Both the position numbers and the translations under genes were made by a program. This document shows, piece by piece, positions 8,229 to 17,043 of a stretch of DNA of 64,000 bases. Every line of letters begins with the position of its first letter. Within the stretch, counting starts at the first letter, position 1. The stretch comes from Candidatus Thorarchaeota archaeon. GTDB taxonomy: Archaea > Asgardarchaeota > Thorarchaeia > Thorarchaeales > Thorarchaeaceae. Where the stretch lies: positions 12,538 to 76,537 of the forward strand of contig JAEORN010000046.1 in the NCBI GenBank assembly GCA_016840825.1. The letters are read 5' to 3'. Below the pieces are notes generated by a model. That model was not told the origin of the DNA. It worked only from the letters and a program-made list of their open reading frames with translations, and searched no databases.

Positions 8229-9668
8229 ATGCCAGGGGATGAGGAACGATTCTCGAAAGATGACCAAGAACGGGTAGTTGACAAGTTACTGAATGACTTA
8301 GGCGTCGACGATGATATGAGAAAAGACCTTGTTGATTCCGGTCGGATTTCGAGTGATCTATTAAAGGTTGCATCTTCCGAGCAGGTTCGACGAAGAATGG
8401 AGATTGAGAAGAGCATTTCAAGAGTTAGGGATAGCCTCAATCTTTTAGAACGAAACGTCACTCAGATTGAAAGCTCTATAGATAGGATTGAACGTGACCT
8501 AATACCTGTTGTACTACAATTCTTGGTTTCTTTAAAGGGAAACCTAGTGAATGTTAGGAATACCGTCATTGATCAAAGCAAAAGACAAGCGAAGACCAAT
8601 CTTCAAGCGACATTTGCAGACACCACTGTACGAAAGCTAGTGGAAGAGAAATTCATCCCATTAGAAGAGAGTCTAAGTAGCGATATGTCTGCTCCTATAA
8701 TGGAGAAAGTGAGAGAACTCACAGATGGGTTCAAAGATTTTCTCAAACTGACTATAGATGAAATGACAAATCTAAAAGCAAGTGTTGAGGATTTCACTCA
8801 AAGGACTAGTACTGAACTAGAATTCCTCACGAAAGAACTCAGTATGAAACCCAAAGTAGAGGTTCCAAAAGAAGTTCAGGAACAAGTCACCGAGCTCAAA
8901 CGAAAATCTGAAAAATTACAGCACGAATTAGATTTGACTCTTCAGAAACTTGAGAACAGAGAGGCGGAGATTATTGCTTTGCAAACAAATCTTGCCGCTA
9001 CACAATTGCGGAAGGATAGCTTAGAGGAGTCCTTAGAATCATTACGCAGTGCACCATCTATTGACTCAACAGTCGTAGTCGAGCTTAGGCAGAAAGTCAA
9101 GACATTAGAGGCTGAATCTGAAATACTCCAAAAGCAAATTGCCGAGGCTCAGGAAACTCTGAGAGGAAAAGACGAGGAATTGACCGAGCTTCGATCTAGA
9201 TTTGCTCAGAAGGAGCTTGAGGTTGAAGATTCAAAACAGAAAGTCAGTTCTCTAGAAACTGAGATTGGTAGTTTTGGCACAAGGATAGAGGAGCTTGATG
9301 AACTTCGTACGCGCGTTCGTACACTTGAATCTGGTGATACTATTAGAGAGTTAGAGCGCATGAGAAGTGAAGTGGATCGACTAAAGGCTTCAAATGAAAG
9401 ATTGACCAACGATCATGATGAGATGAAAAAGCAAAAGGAATACACTGAGGCACGAATGGAAGGATATTTCGGTCTCATGAACTCTGCTGAAAAAACCAAG
9501 GCATTTCTCATTCTTGAAGATAATAAGGAAATCACATTACGCGAACTAGGAAGGTCACTTGGAGTTTCTCCTGCAATAATTTCTCAATGGGCTGATGACT
9601 TTGTTAAGCTTGGACTAGCCATTCTTCAGGACGATCGGCTTATTCTTTCAATTGGTGATAGTAAATAG
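8229..9668 (+). CDS. Long coiled-coil protein with C-terminal winged helix
   Basis: 479 aa. Residues about 55-410 are almost continuous heptad-rich helix (for example ELKRKSEKLQHELDLTLQKL and ELRQKVKTLEAESEILQKQI). The last 70 residues form a winged helix (EITLRELGRSLGVSPAIISQ). This layout suggests a DNA-associated filament or tether. A shorter protein with the same layout lies at 16294-17007. An AGGTGAGG ribosome site precedes ATG 8229, and a TATA-like AAATATAAG stands about 20 bases before the start. No SMC-type ATP-binding head is present. Confidence 0.6.
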   Translation: MPGDEERFSKDDQERVVDKLLNDLGVDDDMRKDLVDSGRISSDLLKVASSEQVRRRMEIEKSISRVRDSLNLLERNVTQIESSIDRIERDLIPVVLQFLVSLKGNLVNVRNTVIDQSKRQAKTNLQATFADTTVRKLVEEKFIPLEESLSSDMSAPIMEKVRELTDGFKDFLKLTIDEMTNLKASVEDFTQRTSTELEFLTKELSMKPKVEVPKEVQEQVTELKRKSEKLQHELDLTLQKLENREAEIIALQTNLAATQLRKDSLEESLESLRSAPSIDSTVVVELRQKVKTLEAESEILQKQIAEAQETLRGKDEELTELRSRFAQKELEVEDSKQKVSSLETEIGSFGTRIEELDELRTRVRTLESGDTIRELERMRSEVDRLKASNERLTNDHDEMKKQKEYTEARMEGYFGLMNSAEKTKAFLILEDNKEITLRELGRSLGVSPAIISQWADDFVKLGLAILQDDRLILSIGDSK

Positions 9669-9680
9669 GTTGATTATATC

Positions 9681-10136
9681 TCAAAGAGAATCCATTCTAT
9701 CAAAGAACTGAGCTACTTCAATTAGCCCATCCAAAGTGAATATCTTCTCATAGAGCGTTTCCACATCGTTAGGTTTATCCCGTTGATCCGAAAGGTATAG
9801 TTTTACAGCGGGTTTCAAGATTTCGTCCAAGTATGTAGTTCGTAAAGAGTTCAAAGCTATGATTAGATCGGGTGACAAAGCTTCTTTATCCAACATTGAT
9901 TTTGCGGTTAGATACTTCTCTCTGCATTTTGGTACTGATGCTAAAACAGCCTCGGATCCTTCTAGTGCTTGGTGCGCTATGTGCCTATATCTATCAAATG
10001 CTTCACCTGGATTTGAATAGGCTAAGATTTTTGTTTCTGAACATTTGTTGAAAAAAGGAGTATTTCTAGTCGCCACAGATTCAAGAAGACCTCTTATTTT
10101 CTCCAGGTTCTTCTTTTCGTTCATCAGCAAGACCAT
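9681..10136 (-). CDS. All-helical protein of unknown function
   Basis: 151 aa, not recognised. The sequence is predicted helical throughout, with no Cys pairs, membrane segment or known catalytic motif. Start is ATG 10136 (Met5 at 10124 is an alternative). It is convergent with the coiled-coil gene (12 bases between stops) and divergent from the radical SAM gene. Confidence 0.55.
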   Translation of the reverse strand: MVLLMNEKKNLEKIRGLLESVATRNTPFFNKCSETKILAYSNPGEAFDRYRHIAHQALEGSEAVLASVPKCREKYLTAKSMLDKEALSPDLIIALNSLRTTYLDEILKPAVKLYLSDQRDKPNDVETLYEKIFTLDGLIEVAQFFDRMDSL

Positions 10137-10234
10137 CTCTTAATTGTACTCTTTGCATTTAACACTGTCTGAAATGTATCTGTCCTAGAATGACCAAAAC
10201 AAGCATAAACATGACATGATGATACCTTTTGACA

Positions 10235-11284
10235 ATGAAAGAAGCATTGCTTTACTCAAGAATCAAGGACGCAGTTCGTTGCGATCTCTGTTCACGTAGA
10301 TGCGTAATCAATGAAGGAGAAACCGGATTCTGTAGAGTAAGAGTAGTCCAGAATGGAAAGCTATACAGCAAAGTGTATGGACTAGTGGATGGAATGGCGC
10401 CTGACCCAGTAGAAAAGAAACCACTTTTTCATTTTGCTCCCGGCTCTAATACGTTCTCGATTAGCACTTCTTGCTGTAATTTTCGATGCGATTTCTGTCT
10501 GAATTATCATTCATCACAAAGAGAGGTCCCCATTGGACAAGAGGTCTCGCCTGAAGATTTGGTGCACTTGGCGAAATCCTATGATTGTGAAGGAATGACA
10601 TATACCTACACTGAGCCAACAATTTTCATGGAACTAGCGTATGACACAGCTAAAATTGCTAATTCTCATGGTATGTATAATACCTTCGTAACCAATGGGT
10701 ACATGACAACTGAGGCTGTTGATCTCATATCTCCCTATCTGGACGCGGCATCGGTTAATTTCAAAGGAAGTGCGAACAAGAATTTCTATAAGAATCTCAT
10801 GAACGTACCTAAGACGGATCCAATATTCAGTAGCATGCTTCGAATGAAGGAGAAAGGAATTTTCATAGAAATCACTAATCTGATAATACCCAAGGTTGGA
10901 GATTTTGAGGAAGATACAAGGGAACTAGCGAGCTGGGTTGTTGAGAACTTGGGGTCCAAAACCCCTTTTCATTTTACATCCTTTGCTCCGACATATAAAA
11001 TGACGAATCTTCCAAGAACACCTGCATCAATGATTGAGAAGCACATCAATGTCGCAAGAAAAGTGGGACTTGAGTACATTTACTCTGGGAACATCCCTGG
11101 TCACGATTACGAGAATACCTACTGCCCTAATTGCAAATTCAAGGCAATTGAACGCTATTCGGTGTTTCTGAAAAGTAATAATCTGAGTTTGGATGGAAAT
11201 TGTCCCAATTGTGGTACACCGCTCGGGATTTCAGGTATTCGATGGATGCGAATTGGGAAAGGAAAATCTCGTTTCTGGGGTTAG
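10235..11284 (+). CDS. AmmeMemoRadiSam-system radical SAM enzyme
   Basis: 349 aa radical SAM protein. The cluster motif CNFRCDFC is at residues 81-88, after an N-terminal zinc-like set CDLCSRRC and GFCRVR. The segment PVEKKPLFHFAPGS just before the motif and TYTEPTIF after it are hallmarks of the group that co-occurs with MEMO1 and AMMECR1 homologues. The C-terminus has two CxxC pairs (YCPNCKF, CPNCGTP), a predicted zinc site. The frame opens at TTG 10229; ATG 10235 is preferred. A MEMO-like gene is present far away at 58153-58992; an AMMECR1 gene is not in the window. The reaction of this family is not established. Confidence 0.85.
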   Translation: MKEALLYSRIKDAVRCDLCSRRCVINEGETGFCRVRVVQNGKLYSKVYGLVDGMAPDPVEKKPLFHFAPGSNTFSISTSCCNFRCDFCLNYHSSQREVPIGQEVSPEDLVHLAKSYDCEGMTYTYTEPTIFMELAYDTAKIANSHGMYNTFVTNGYMTTEAVDLISPYLDAASVNFKGSANKNFYKNLMNVPKTDPIFSSMLRMKEKGIFIEITNLIIPKVGDFEEDTRELASWVVENLGSKTPFHFTSFAPTYKMTNLPRTPASMIEKHINVARKVGLEYIYSGNIPGHDYENTYCPNCKFKAIERYSVFLKSNNLSLDGNCPNCGTPLGISGIRWMRIGKGKSRFWG

Positions 11285-11287
11285 TAA

Positions 11288-12175
11288 ATGCATATCGTCG
11301 ATGCTGCTTGGAAAAAGGCTGGCAAGGGATTTGATTCTGGTATTAGATTTTGGAATGATGAGAAGAAACTATCTTATTTGACTCTTTCACCTGGAATGGA
11401 AATAGCTTGGACCATAAGAGGTCCTCGTCGTTGCATAGGACGATACGATGAGTATCGATCGATGATTTCATGTCCATTGAATAGTCTGGTTGTAAAGGAA
11501 AAGAAGTGTAACGAATGTAGATCCTTAGATGGATTTGATCCCTGCATTAGATGTACTGGATCATTATGTAAAGCAAGTCCTCAAAGATATCAAGATTGTA
11601 AGTCCTCAGGTTATGCAGTATATCTCGCTTATTTTAGCGATGGAAGCTTGAAAGTTGGAGTTTCCTCGGTTCAACGAGCTACAATTAGGTGGCTTGAGCA
11701 AGGCGCTGATTTTGCTACGATTATTGCTAACGTTGTTGGAGGCGATTCTGCTAGGAAGCTGGAGCAAGAATTAGGCAAAAATCATGGAGTAAAATTGGCT
11801 GTTTCTGGGACTACCAAAGCGAATTCAATATTATCTAAACCATCTCAGGAAGTTGCTGAACATGCATTTAGAGAATTCCTTGACCAAGTAAATTGTGAAA
11901 CATGTACTGAGGAACTCAAAATTACAAATCTATCACGATACTATCATCTTAATGAACTAGATACTAAACCTGAATATTGGCCCGATAGAAATTCACCAGT
12001 AGTAGGACAACAGATAACTGGAACTATCATGGGTATGAAGGGGGCCCTACTAATAACCTATATTGGGCATTCCTATAGAATAATATCACTAAAGAGATTA
12101 GTAGGATATACGCTAGAAACTAGTATTGACAAACCAATAATCGCACAAACAGGACTATTGGATTTCATTGACTAG
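11288..12175 (+). CDS. DUF2797 family zinc/GIY-YIG-like protein
   Basis: 295 aa matching the DUF2797 family. A zinc-binding set CNECRSLD...PCIRCTGSLC lies near residues 77-97. It is followed by a GIY-YIG-like region (VYLAYFSDGSLKVGVSS, IRWLEQGADFATIIANVVGG) and a conserved Glu (ARKLEQELG). GIY-YIG relatives are nucleases, but the biochemical role of DUF2797 is unknown to me. It starts three bases after the radical SAM stop codon, so the two are probably one operon. Confidence 0.75.
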   Translation: MHIVDAAWKKAGKGFDSGIRFWNDEKKLSYLTLSPGMEIAWTIRGPRRCIGRYDEYRSMISCPLNSLVVKEKKCNECRSLDGFDPCIRCTGSLCKASPQRYQDCKSSGYAVYLAYFSDGSLKVGVSSVQRATIRWLEQGADFATIIANVVGGDSARKLEQELGKNHGVKLAVSGTTKANSILSKPSQEVAEHAFREFLDQVNCETCTEELKITNLSRYYHLNELDTKPEYWPDRNSPVVGQQITGTIMGMKGALLITYIGHSYRIISLKRLVGYTLETSIDKPIIAQTGLLDFID

Positions 12176-12208
12176 ACTAAAATAGTATGGAAGGTTGCTT
12201 GGCTAATA

Positions 12209-13054
12209 ATGAATGCAGGAGATGAAGATGCACTAGTTAGATACATCTCTCTTGTTCGCAGAGAAGGAGGCGAGCCCATGCTAGGCATACCTTATCGCGA
12301 GATGAGTGTAGATCCTGATCTAGTCGCCAGTTTCGTTCTCGCAATCATTATTTTCGAAAATCGGCAACTTCGAACTTTCACGAAGGAAGGATATGTAGTT
12401 ATAATCGAAGAGGGGAACCACACAGTTGGCTTACTGATAGTTGATAAGGTGGAGGATGACGAATCCTATCGAAGCAACCTGAGAGAAATCATTCATGCGT
12501 TTGAAGAAGAATTCTCTCCTATTCTATCGAATTGGAAAGGTGATATACGACCGTTTAGAGAATTTGCACTGAATGTTCTTGGCTACTATCCGTATCGAGA
12601 GATTGATTTCCAGATGGTTCCAATTTTAATTTCTAACTCGGACGCATACCCCGACCAACGTGCTCAGATTCCATGGAGTGTCGGTGAAACAGATGTCAAA
12701 ATTCAAACAACCCTTGGTTTCGTTAATGGGCGACGAAGTGTCAAAGAAATAATGGAGTCAACAAAATTATCAGAATCTGAAACTCAGGCAATTTTCTCAA
12801 TGTTGCATCGATATAAGTGGGTGCGATTCAGAAGAAAGTTAAGTTCTGATTCTCGCTTGGTAAAAATAAGTGATCCGCCGAAATATCTGATTGGAGCATA
12901 TGGTGCTGAGTTTGAAAAACTCATTGAGCTCTTTGATGGTACTAGAACTTTTTCGGAAGTCTGTGCATCAATTTCCATAGATGTAGAGGTTGTAACAACT
13001 CTCGCTAAGAATCTAATTGAAGTAGGAGTGCTAGGATACAATGAGGATGAATAA
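12209..13054 (+). CDS. Longin/roadblock-like protein with two winged-helix-like modules (copy 1)
   Basis: 281 aa. Residues 8-125 look like a longin or roadblock-type alpha/beta domain (RYISLVRREGGEPMLGIPYR, VVIIEEGNHTVGLLIVDKV). Two short helical modules follow (VNGRRSVKEIMESTKLSESE and FDGTRTFSEVCASISIDVEV), reminiscent of PqqD/MarR-like winged helices. The next gene encodes a paralogue with the same order of domains. Function is unknown; the fold assignments are impressions. Confidence 0.6.
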   Translation: MNAGDEDALVRYISLVRREGGEPMLGIPYREMSVDPDLVASFVLAIIIFENRQLRTFTKEGYVVIIEEGNHTVGLLIVDKVEDDESYRSNLREIIHAFEEEFSPILSNWKGDIRPFREFALNVLGYYPYREIDFQMVPILISNSDAYPDQRAQIPWSVGETDVKIQTTLGFVNGRRSVKEIMESTKLSESETQAIFSMLHRYKWVRFRRKLSSDSRLVKISDPPKYLIGAYGAEFEKLIELFDGTRTFSEVCASISIDVEVVTTLAKNLIEVGVLGYNEDE

Positions 13055-13140
13055 TCAAAACGCTTATAGTGCAGAATGGTTTTCGCATCCTATTGGTGTA
13101 TCCAGGGGCATTAGCAATGCTGGTTGGGGAGAAATATAAA

Positions 13141-13971
13141 ATGTCAATTGACGTTGCTAAGGTTCGTTATATCTCATTAATTCGAATTGAGGGAGGCGAA
13201 TCATTAGTCAACATCCCTTATGCGGAGCTAACGGTTGATCCCGACCTTATTGCAGGCTTTGTAACTGCAGTCATTATTTTTGCTAAAACGCCCATACGTA
13301 CAATCAGGAAAGCTGCATATGACATCCTAATTGAGGTGGGTGATACATCGTTACTACTTTTAGTCGTAGACCCTGTTCCTGATGAATCTCCATATCGAAG
13401 TAGGATGAAAAGCATCATCGAATTGGTCGAACTGGAACATGGTCACAAGCTTGAGCATTTTGAGGGTGATGTTCGTCGTTTTCGTGAGGTTGCTCTCAAG
13501 ATTCTCATTGAATTTCCATATTCTGAGCCGGAACCGAGTTTAGTTCCTGTTAGAAGGACTGGAGGAGTACAGATACCTTATCGAGTTGGAACTATTGACC
13601 ATCAATTAGAGAAACTAGAACGATTCATCAATGGAAAACGAACCGTGTCAGAGATTCTAGATTTGATTGGATTAGATGAAGATGAAGCAACTGCTTTGAT
13701 TTCAGTGCTTGAAAAATATAGGTGGATTGACTATAAACGTCGGTTAAATGAAACTGATCTCCTGGTCCGCACCGCATGCCCGCAACTATCCATTGAACGT
13801 CTCAAGCAACAATATGGTGTGCAACTCGAAGACCTTCTAAAGGAATTTGAGAAACCAGCCAAAATCAAGGATGTGCTTGACTCCCTTCCGTTTGATCGAA
13901 ATGCTTGTTGGTTCTTAGTGAATAAATTGCTCGAGCTAGGGTGTTTAGGATCTCCTTCTTCATCTGATTGA
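13141..13971 (+). CDS. Longin/roadblock-like protein with two winged-helix-like modules (copy 2)
   Basis: 276 aa tandem paralogue of the preceding gene: RYISLIRIEGGESLVNIPYA and VDPDLIAGFV match copy 1, as do INGKRTVSEILDLIGLDEDE and the C-terminal module. The frame is open from 13069, but ATG 13141 aligns with the start of copy 1 and has GGGGAG ten bases upstream. The 3' end overlaps the convergent NifB-like gene by 12 bases. Function unknown; it may act as a heterodimer with copy 1. Confidence 0.62.
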   Translation: MSIDVAKVRYISLIRIEGGESLVNIPYAELTVDPDLIAGFVTAVIIFAKTPIRTIRKAAYDILIEVGDTSLLLLVVDPVPDESPYRSRMKSIIELVELEHGHKLEHFEGDVRRFREVALKILIEFPYSEPEPSLVPVRRTGGVQIPYRVGTIDHQLEKLERFINGKRTVSEILDLIGLDEDEATALISVLEKYRWIDYKRRLNETDLLVRTACPQLSIERLKQQYGVQLEDLLKEFEKPAKIKDVLDSLPFDRNACWFLVNKLLELGCLGSPSSSD

Positions 13972-14790
13972 GATTATTGAGTCCTCGCCTGGAATTCCAA
14001 CGACATCGCTTCTACATTGTCTGCAATGAGTGAATTGAGTTATATATTCTGAGGCAATACATCTTACTCGATCCAGTTCTGCTATTTCTGGAGGCTGGTA
14101 TTGTTTCATTTTTCCTCTTGGAACAATTGGCATGATATTCTGGAGTGTTGCTCCTGCTTCAGCGACCTTCTTTGAAATGAGTTTCATCTCAGTAGTATTT
14201 ACTCCCGGTATCAAAATGGTATTCACTTTCACTGGTATTCCATAGGATCTGGCCTCACGGATTCCATCAAGTTGTCTTGTAATGATTTTCTTTCCTAGTC
14301 TGGTATCCTTGAAGATCTCATCTTCTATTATCATCAACTGGTATATTTTGGCTGCTGTTGCAGGCCGTATCGCACTAAAAGAAATCGAGATGGAATCGAC
14401 TCCAATATTTACCAATTCACTCATTCTCTCTTTCAGTAAAACACCATTTGTACTAAGGCAGATCCGCATATTCAATTCGGAAGTTGAAATTCTACGAAGT
14501 AGATCAAATGTTTCTCCATTATACAATGGTTCTCCTGGGCCAGAGATTCCGACAATTCGAAGCTCGGGTCTATGTGCTATCTCAAACAAGAGAGATCTCC
14601 ATGCTTCTTCTACAGAAAAGATAGTTTCACAACTTCCGGGACCTATGCTATGGCAGGATGCTTGAGCATTGTCACAATACGCACATCGTAAATTACACTT
14701 TGCTGCAACTGGTAAGTGTATTCTTTCCCAAAGCTCATTTCTGCTATTTGACCAACAAGGATGGTGATCAAATGGAAATGCTACTGACAT
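13960..14790 (-). CDS. NifB-like radical SAM protein
   Basis: 276 aa. The N-terminus HHPCWSNSRNELWERIHLPV followed by AAKCNLRCAYC is the NifB signature (His, Cys, then CxxxCxxC). Further family features are ASCHSIGPGSCET, GISGPGEPLYNG, LSTNGVLL and the C-terminal HCRQCRSDVVGIPGED, all characteristic of NifB, which builds the carbon-centred precursor of nitrogenase cofactor. No NifH, D, K or E gene is in the window. It ends an apparent six-gene minus-strand run headed by topoisomerase VI. It could be a true NifB or a related cofactor or modification enzyme. Confidence 0.75.
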   Translation of the reverse strand: MSVAFPFDHHPCWSNSRNELWERIHLPVAAKCNLRCAYCDNAQASCHSIGPGSCETIFSVEEAWRSLLFEIAHRPELRIVGISGPGEPLYNGETFDLLRRISTSELNMRICLSTNGVLLKERMSELVNIGVDSISISFSAIRPATAAKIYQLMIIEDEIFKDTRLGKKIITRQLDGIREARSYGIPVKVNTILIPGVNTTEMKLISKKVAEAGATLQNIMPIVPRGKMKQYQPPEIAELDRVRCIASEYITQFTHCRQCRSDVVGIPGEDSIISIR

Positions 14791-14802
14791 ACTCTCTCTT
14801 CC

Positions 14803-15168
14803 TTACAGAAGATTCTCAATTATTTCAGCCGCCTTTCTTGCGCATTGTTTTGCATCATTGAAAATCAATCCCAACTTTGCATTTTCAGGAGCTGTAATTG
14901 TAAGCAGATATTCGTTAGGGATTGAAACTGTAAGTGTCGTTCCTCTCGTGCCTTGGATGATGATATACTGTAGTGTACCTTGTCTGAGTTCATGGACAGT
15001 TTGTTCTCCTACAGCTTGGATACTTGCTACCATTGCGGCTACAGATACTTCTTCCACACCTGAAGTAAAATGGCTTACAAATGGTAATCCCTCTACAGAA
15101 AAGATAGCAGCTCCCAATATTGGTGATCTATGACTTAAATCTCTTAACAACTCTTTCAGGAGGTCCAT
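14803..15168 (-). CDS. Roadblock/LC7 domain protein
   Basis: 121 aa roadblock fold, with the pattern MDLLKELLRDL, GAAIFSVEGLPFVSHF, SVAAMVASIQAVGEQ and LLTITAPENAKLGLIFNDA. Such proteins form dimers and serve as platforms or regulators for Ras-like GTPases. The frame reaches TTG 15273, overlapping the nuclease gene by eight bases; ATG 15168 fits the domain boundary better. No GTPase gene is adjacent; the nearest is at 31118. Confidence 0.8.
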   Translation of the reverse strand: MDLLKELLRDLSHRSPILGAAIFSVEGLPFVSHFTSGVEEVSVAAMVASIQAVGEQTVHELRQGTLQYIIIQGTRGTTLTVSIPNEYLLTITAPENAKLGLIFNDAKQCARKAAEIIENLL

Positions 15169-15265
15169 TCCATCTTGCGCTGTTTTTTGGTTCAAGCCAA
15201 TATCCCTCTCTTGGATTATGGTTGAATCACGATGTCTATTTAATAGTACCGTGCGGGTGTTAAAA

Positions 15266-16255
15266 TCACTCAATTAGTCGAACAGAAGTGATGGTATCAC
15301 TATGAAGTCGATTGGTTGGCGATTTCATCACTCTCATTACATTATCTGCTTCTTTTTCTAATCCCTGTTCTACAAGCATATCCACAAATTCGAACCCAGT
15401 AGATATGGCAAGCCCTCGAAAAGGTTTACCTACTTTACAAGATTCTAGTAGCTCACTTGCTGAGATCAATCTGCATGTGAGATTCTCACCCCTGTGTTTG
15501 TCTAGATGCATAATACCCTTTCTTGCAATTCCTCTGTTCTCTTTTTGCTCCTCAGTGTATGTTTTTCGTTTAGCAATATTTTCTAATCTCGAGATGCCGT
15601 GATCTATTAGCTTCTCAGAATGTAGTGTATCTGAATAGAGACTTCTTACACTCTTGGTACTAGTGGTTACCAACCATGCAGAGCCATATGCTTTTTGATA
15701 TCTCATTCCCTTCAGAACCTCTGATTCACTAAGTAAAGTTATTGACCGATATCCTTTGTATTCTACAGAGATTTGCCAATCTGGATTTGTATGGTTTACA
15801 ATTAGATCAGGAGTTAGTCCTTCCCCTGTCGTCGGCACACTTGTTTCTACATCAGGGAAGTATTTCATTATCAATGCAACAAACGCTTCATGAAAGATGT
15901 TATGTCTTAGATTTCGTGCTTCTTGTGGATGTCTTAAACCCGCATCTCTATACAACAAGGGCATCTCCACTTTCTGACCAGTCCGTTTCTTCACCTCGTT
16001 CTTTGTTGTTATCCTTCCTCGACGTTGATTCTCTTGGACAAGTCTGATTGCCGCCTCGTAGCCTAATATTGCGAATAGCTCTTTGCCCATGTTCTTCGGA
16101 GGTATCTCTCTTCGTGTGGCCTCCTCTTCTGCCCAATCAACTACCTCTTGGGCATCTTTGCCCAAGAGACTGATGATTGAGCCTAGTTTTTCATGGAGTC
16201 CATACCTTTTCACATGTCTTCGCAGGGCAGTCCCATACTGGATTTTGCGGGCCAA
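15266..16255 (-). CDS. Predicted PD-(D/E)XK nuclease
   Basis: 329 aa. A central segment reads GEGLTPDLIVNHTN then QISVEYKGYRS, which matches PD-x(n)-ExK of restriction-endonuclease-like folds. The preceding HNIFHEAFVALIMKYFPDVE forms the usual leading helix with a Glu. The N-terminal 110 residues are helical and basic. The start is TTG 16255, preceded by a strong GAGGAG site six bases away. It sits in the topoisomerase VI operon, hinting at a DNA-processing role. Cleavage activity is an inference. Confidence 0.55.
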   Translation of the reverse strand: MARKIQYGTALRRHVKRYGLHEKLGSIISLLGKDAQEVVDWAEEEATRREIPPKNMGKELFAILGYEAAIRLVQENQRRGRITTKNEVKKRTGQKVEMPLLYRDAGLRHPQEARNLRHNIFHEAFVALIMKYFPDVETSVPTTGEGLTPDLIVNHTNPDWQISVEYKGYRSITLLSESEVLKGMRYQKAYGSAWLVTTSTKSVRSLYSDTLHSEKLIDHGISRLENIAKRKTYTEEQKENRGIARKGIMHLDKHRGENLTCRLISASELLESCKVGKPFRGLAISTGFEFVDMLVEQGLEKEADNVMRVMKSPTNRLHSDTITSVRLIE

Positions 16256-16293
16256 GTTATCTCCTCATAGTGGGAATGAAATTCCATTAGTTC

Positions 16294-17007
16294 TCAAAGA
16301 ATATCTTTGATGAGCTTTACTTCTAGCGTGTCCTCGTCATACGAAACGAGATCCGCATTTCGTAAATCATGCACTGCTTTGATTACTGCTGCTGGCATGA
16401 TTCCAGTACTAGCTTCAAGATTCTTTCTGTTGATCGCTGCTTTTGTATCATGCAATGTATAGAGAATTCTTGCATGTGGTTTTCCTCCAAAGATATTCTC
16501 GATTAACATAATGTAAATAGCTAGTAAGTCGCTAACATCTACCTTTTCTGCTAATTTTGCCTTCTCTGCTGAGGCTTCTCTATAGAGAGCAGAAACCCGT
16601 TCCAACTGAGAATTGATTTGATCCATTTCTGCTCTGAGTTCATCACGTTCTTTTCTTATAGCATCGACTGCTTCATCCTTCTCTGATTGAAGTGATGCTG
16701 CATCATCTCTTGCCTTGCTGATTTCAGATTTTGTTTGCTCCAGCTCTTGGTTGATTTCTTCTAGTTTTGCTTTGGCTTCTTGAATCTCTCCTTCGAGCTC
16801 TCCTATCCTTTCCTCTTTAGATGTCATCTCACCATGCTTTTTCTTTAGCTCTTCTTCTGATGCCCAAGCCTTCTCTTCAGCTTCTCTTCGAGCATCACGA
16901 AGCTCTTCTGCTTCAGAAATATGCTTGTCGATTTCCTCTAAGAGTCGAAGTGTGTTCTTTTTCAATTCCTCAAATTGATTCTCGATTATCTCTCTGTCTG
17001 CGCTCAC
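16294..17007 (-). CDS. Coiled-coil protein with C-terminal winged helix
   Basis: 237 aa. Residues about 5-155 are a continuous charged coiled coil (ELEGEIQEAKAKLEEINQEL). The last 75 residues resemble a winged helix (RILYTLHDTKAAINRKNLEA, AAVIKAVHDLRNADLVSYDE). It starts at GTG 17007, eight bases after GAGGAG. It lies between topoisomerase VI-A and the nuclease candidate. Its layout parallels the larger protein at 8229-9668. Confidence 0.6.
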   Translation of the reverse strand: MSADREIIENQFEELKKNTLRLLEEIDKHISEAEELRDARREAEEKAWASEEELKKKHGEMTSKEERIGELEGEIQEAKAKLEEINQELEQTKSEISKARDDAASLQSEKDEAVDAIRKERDELRAEMDQINSQLERVSALYREASAEKAKLAEKVDVSDLLAIYIMLIENIFGGKPHARILYTLHDTKAAINRKNLEASTGIMPAAVIKAVHDLRNADLVSYDEDTLEVKLIKDIL

Positions 17008-17043
17008 TTTGATACTCCTCTATCTTGACTGTGTCAATTCTCC

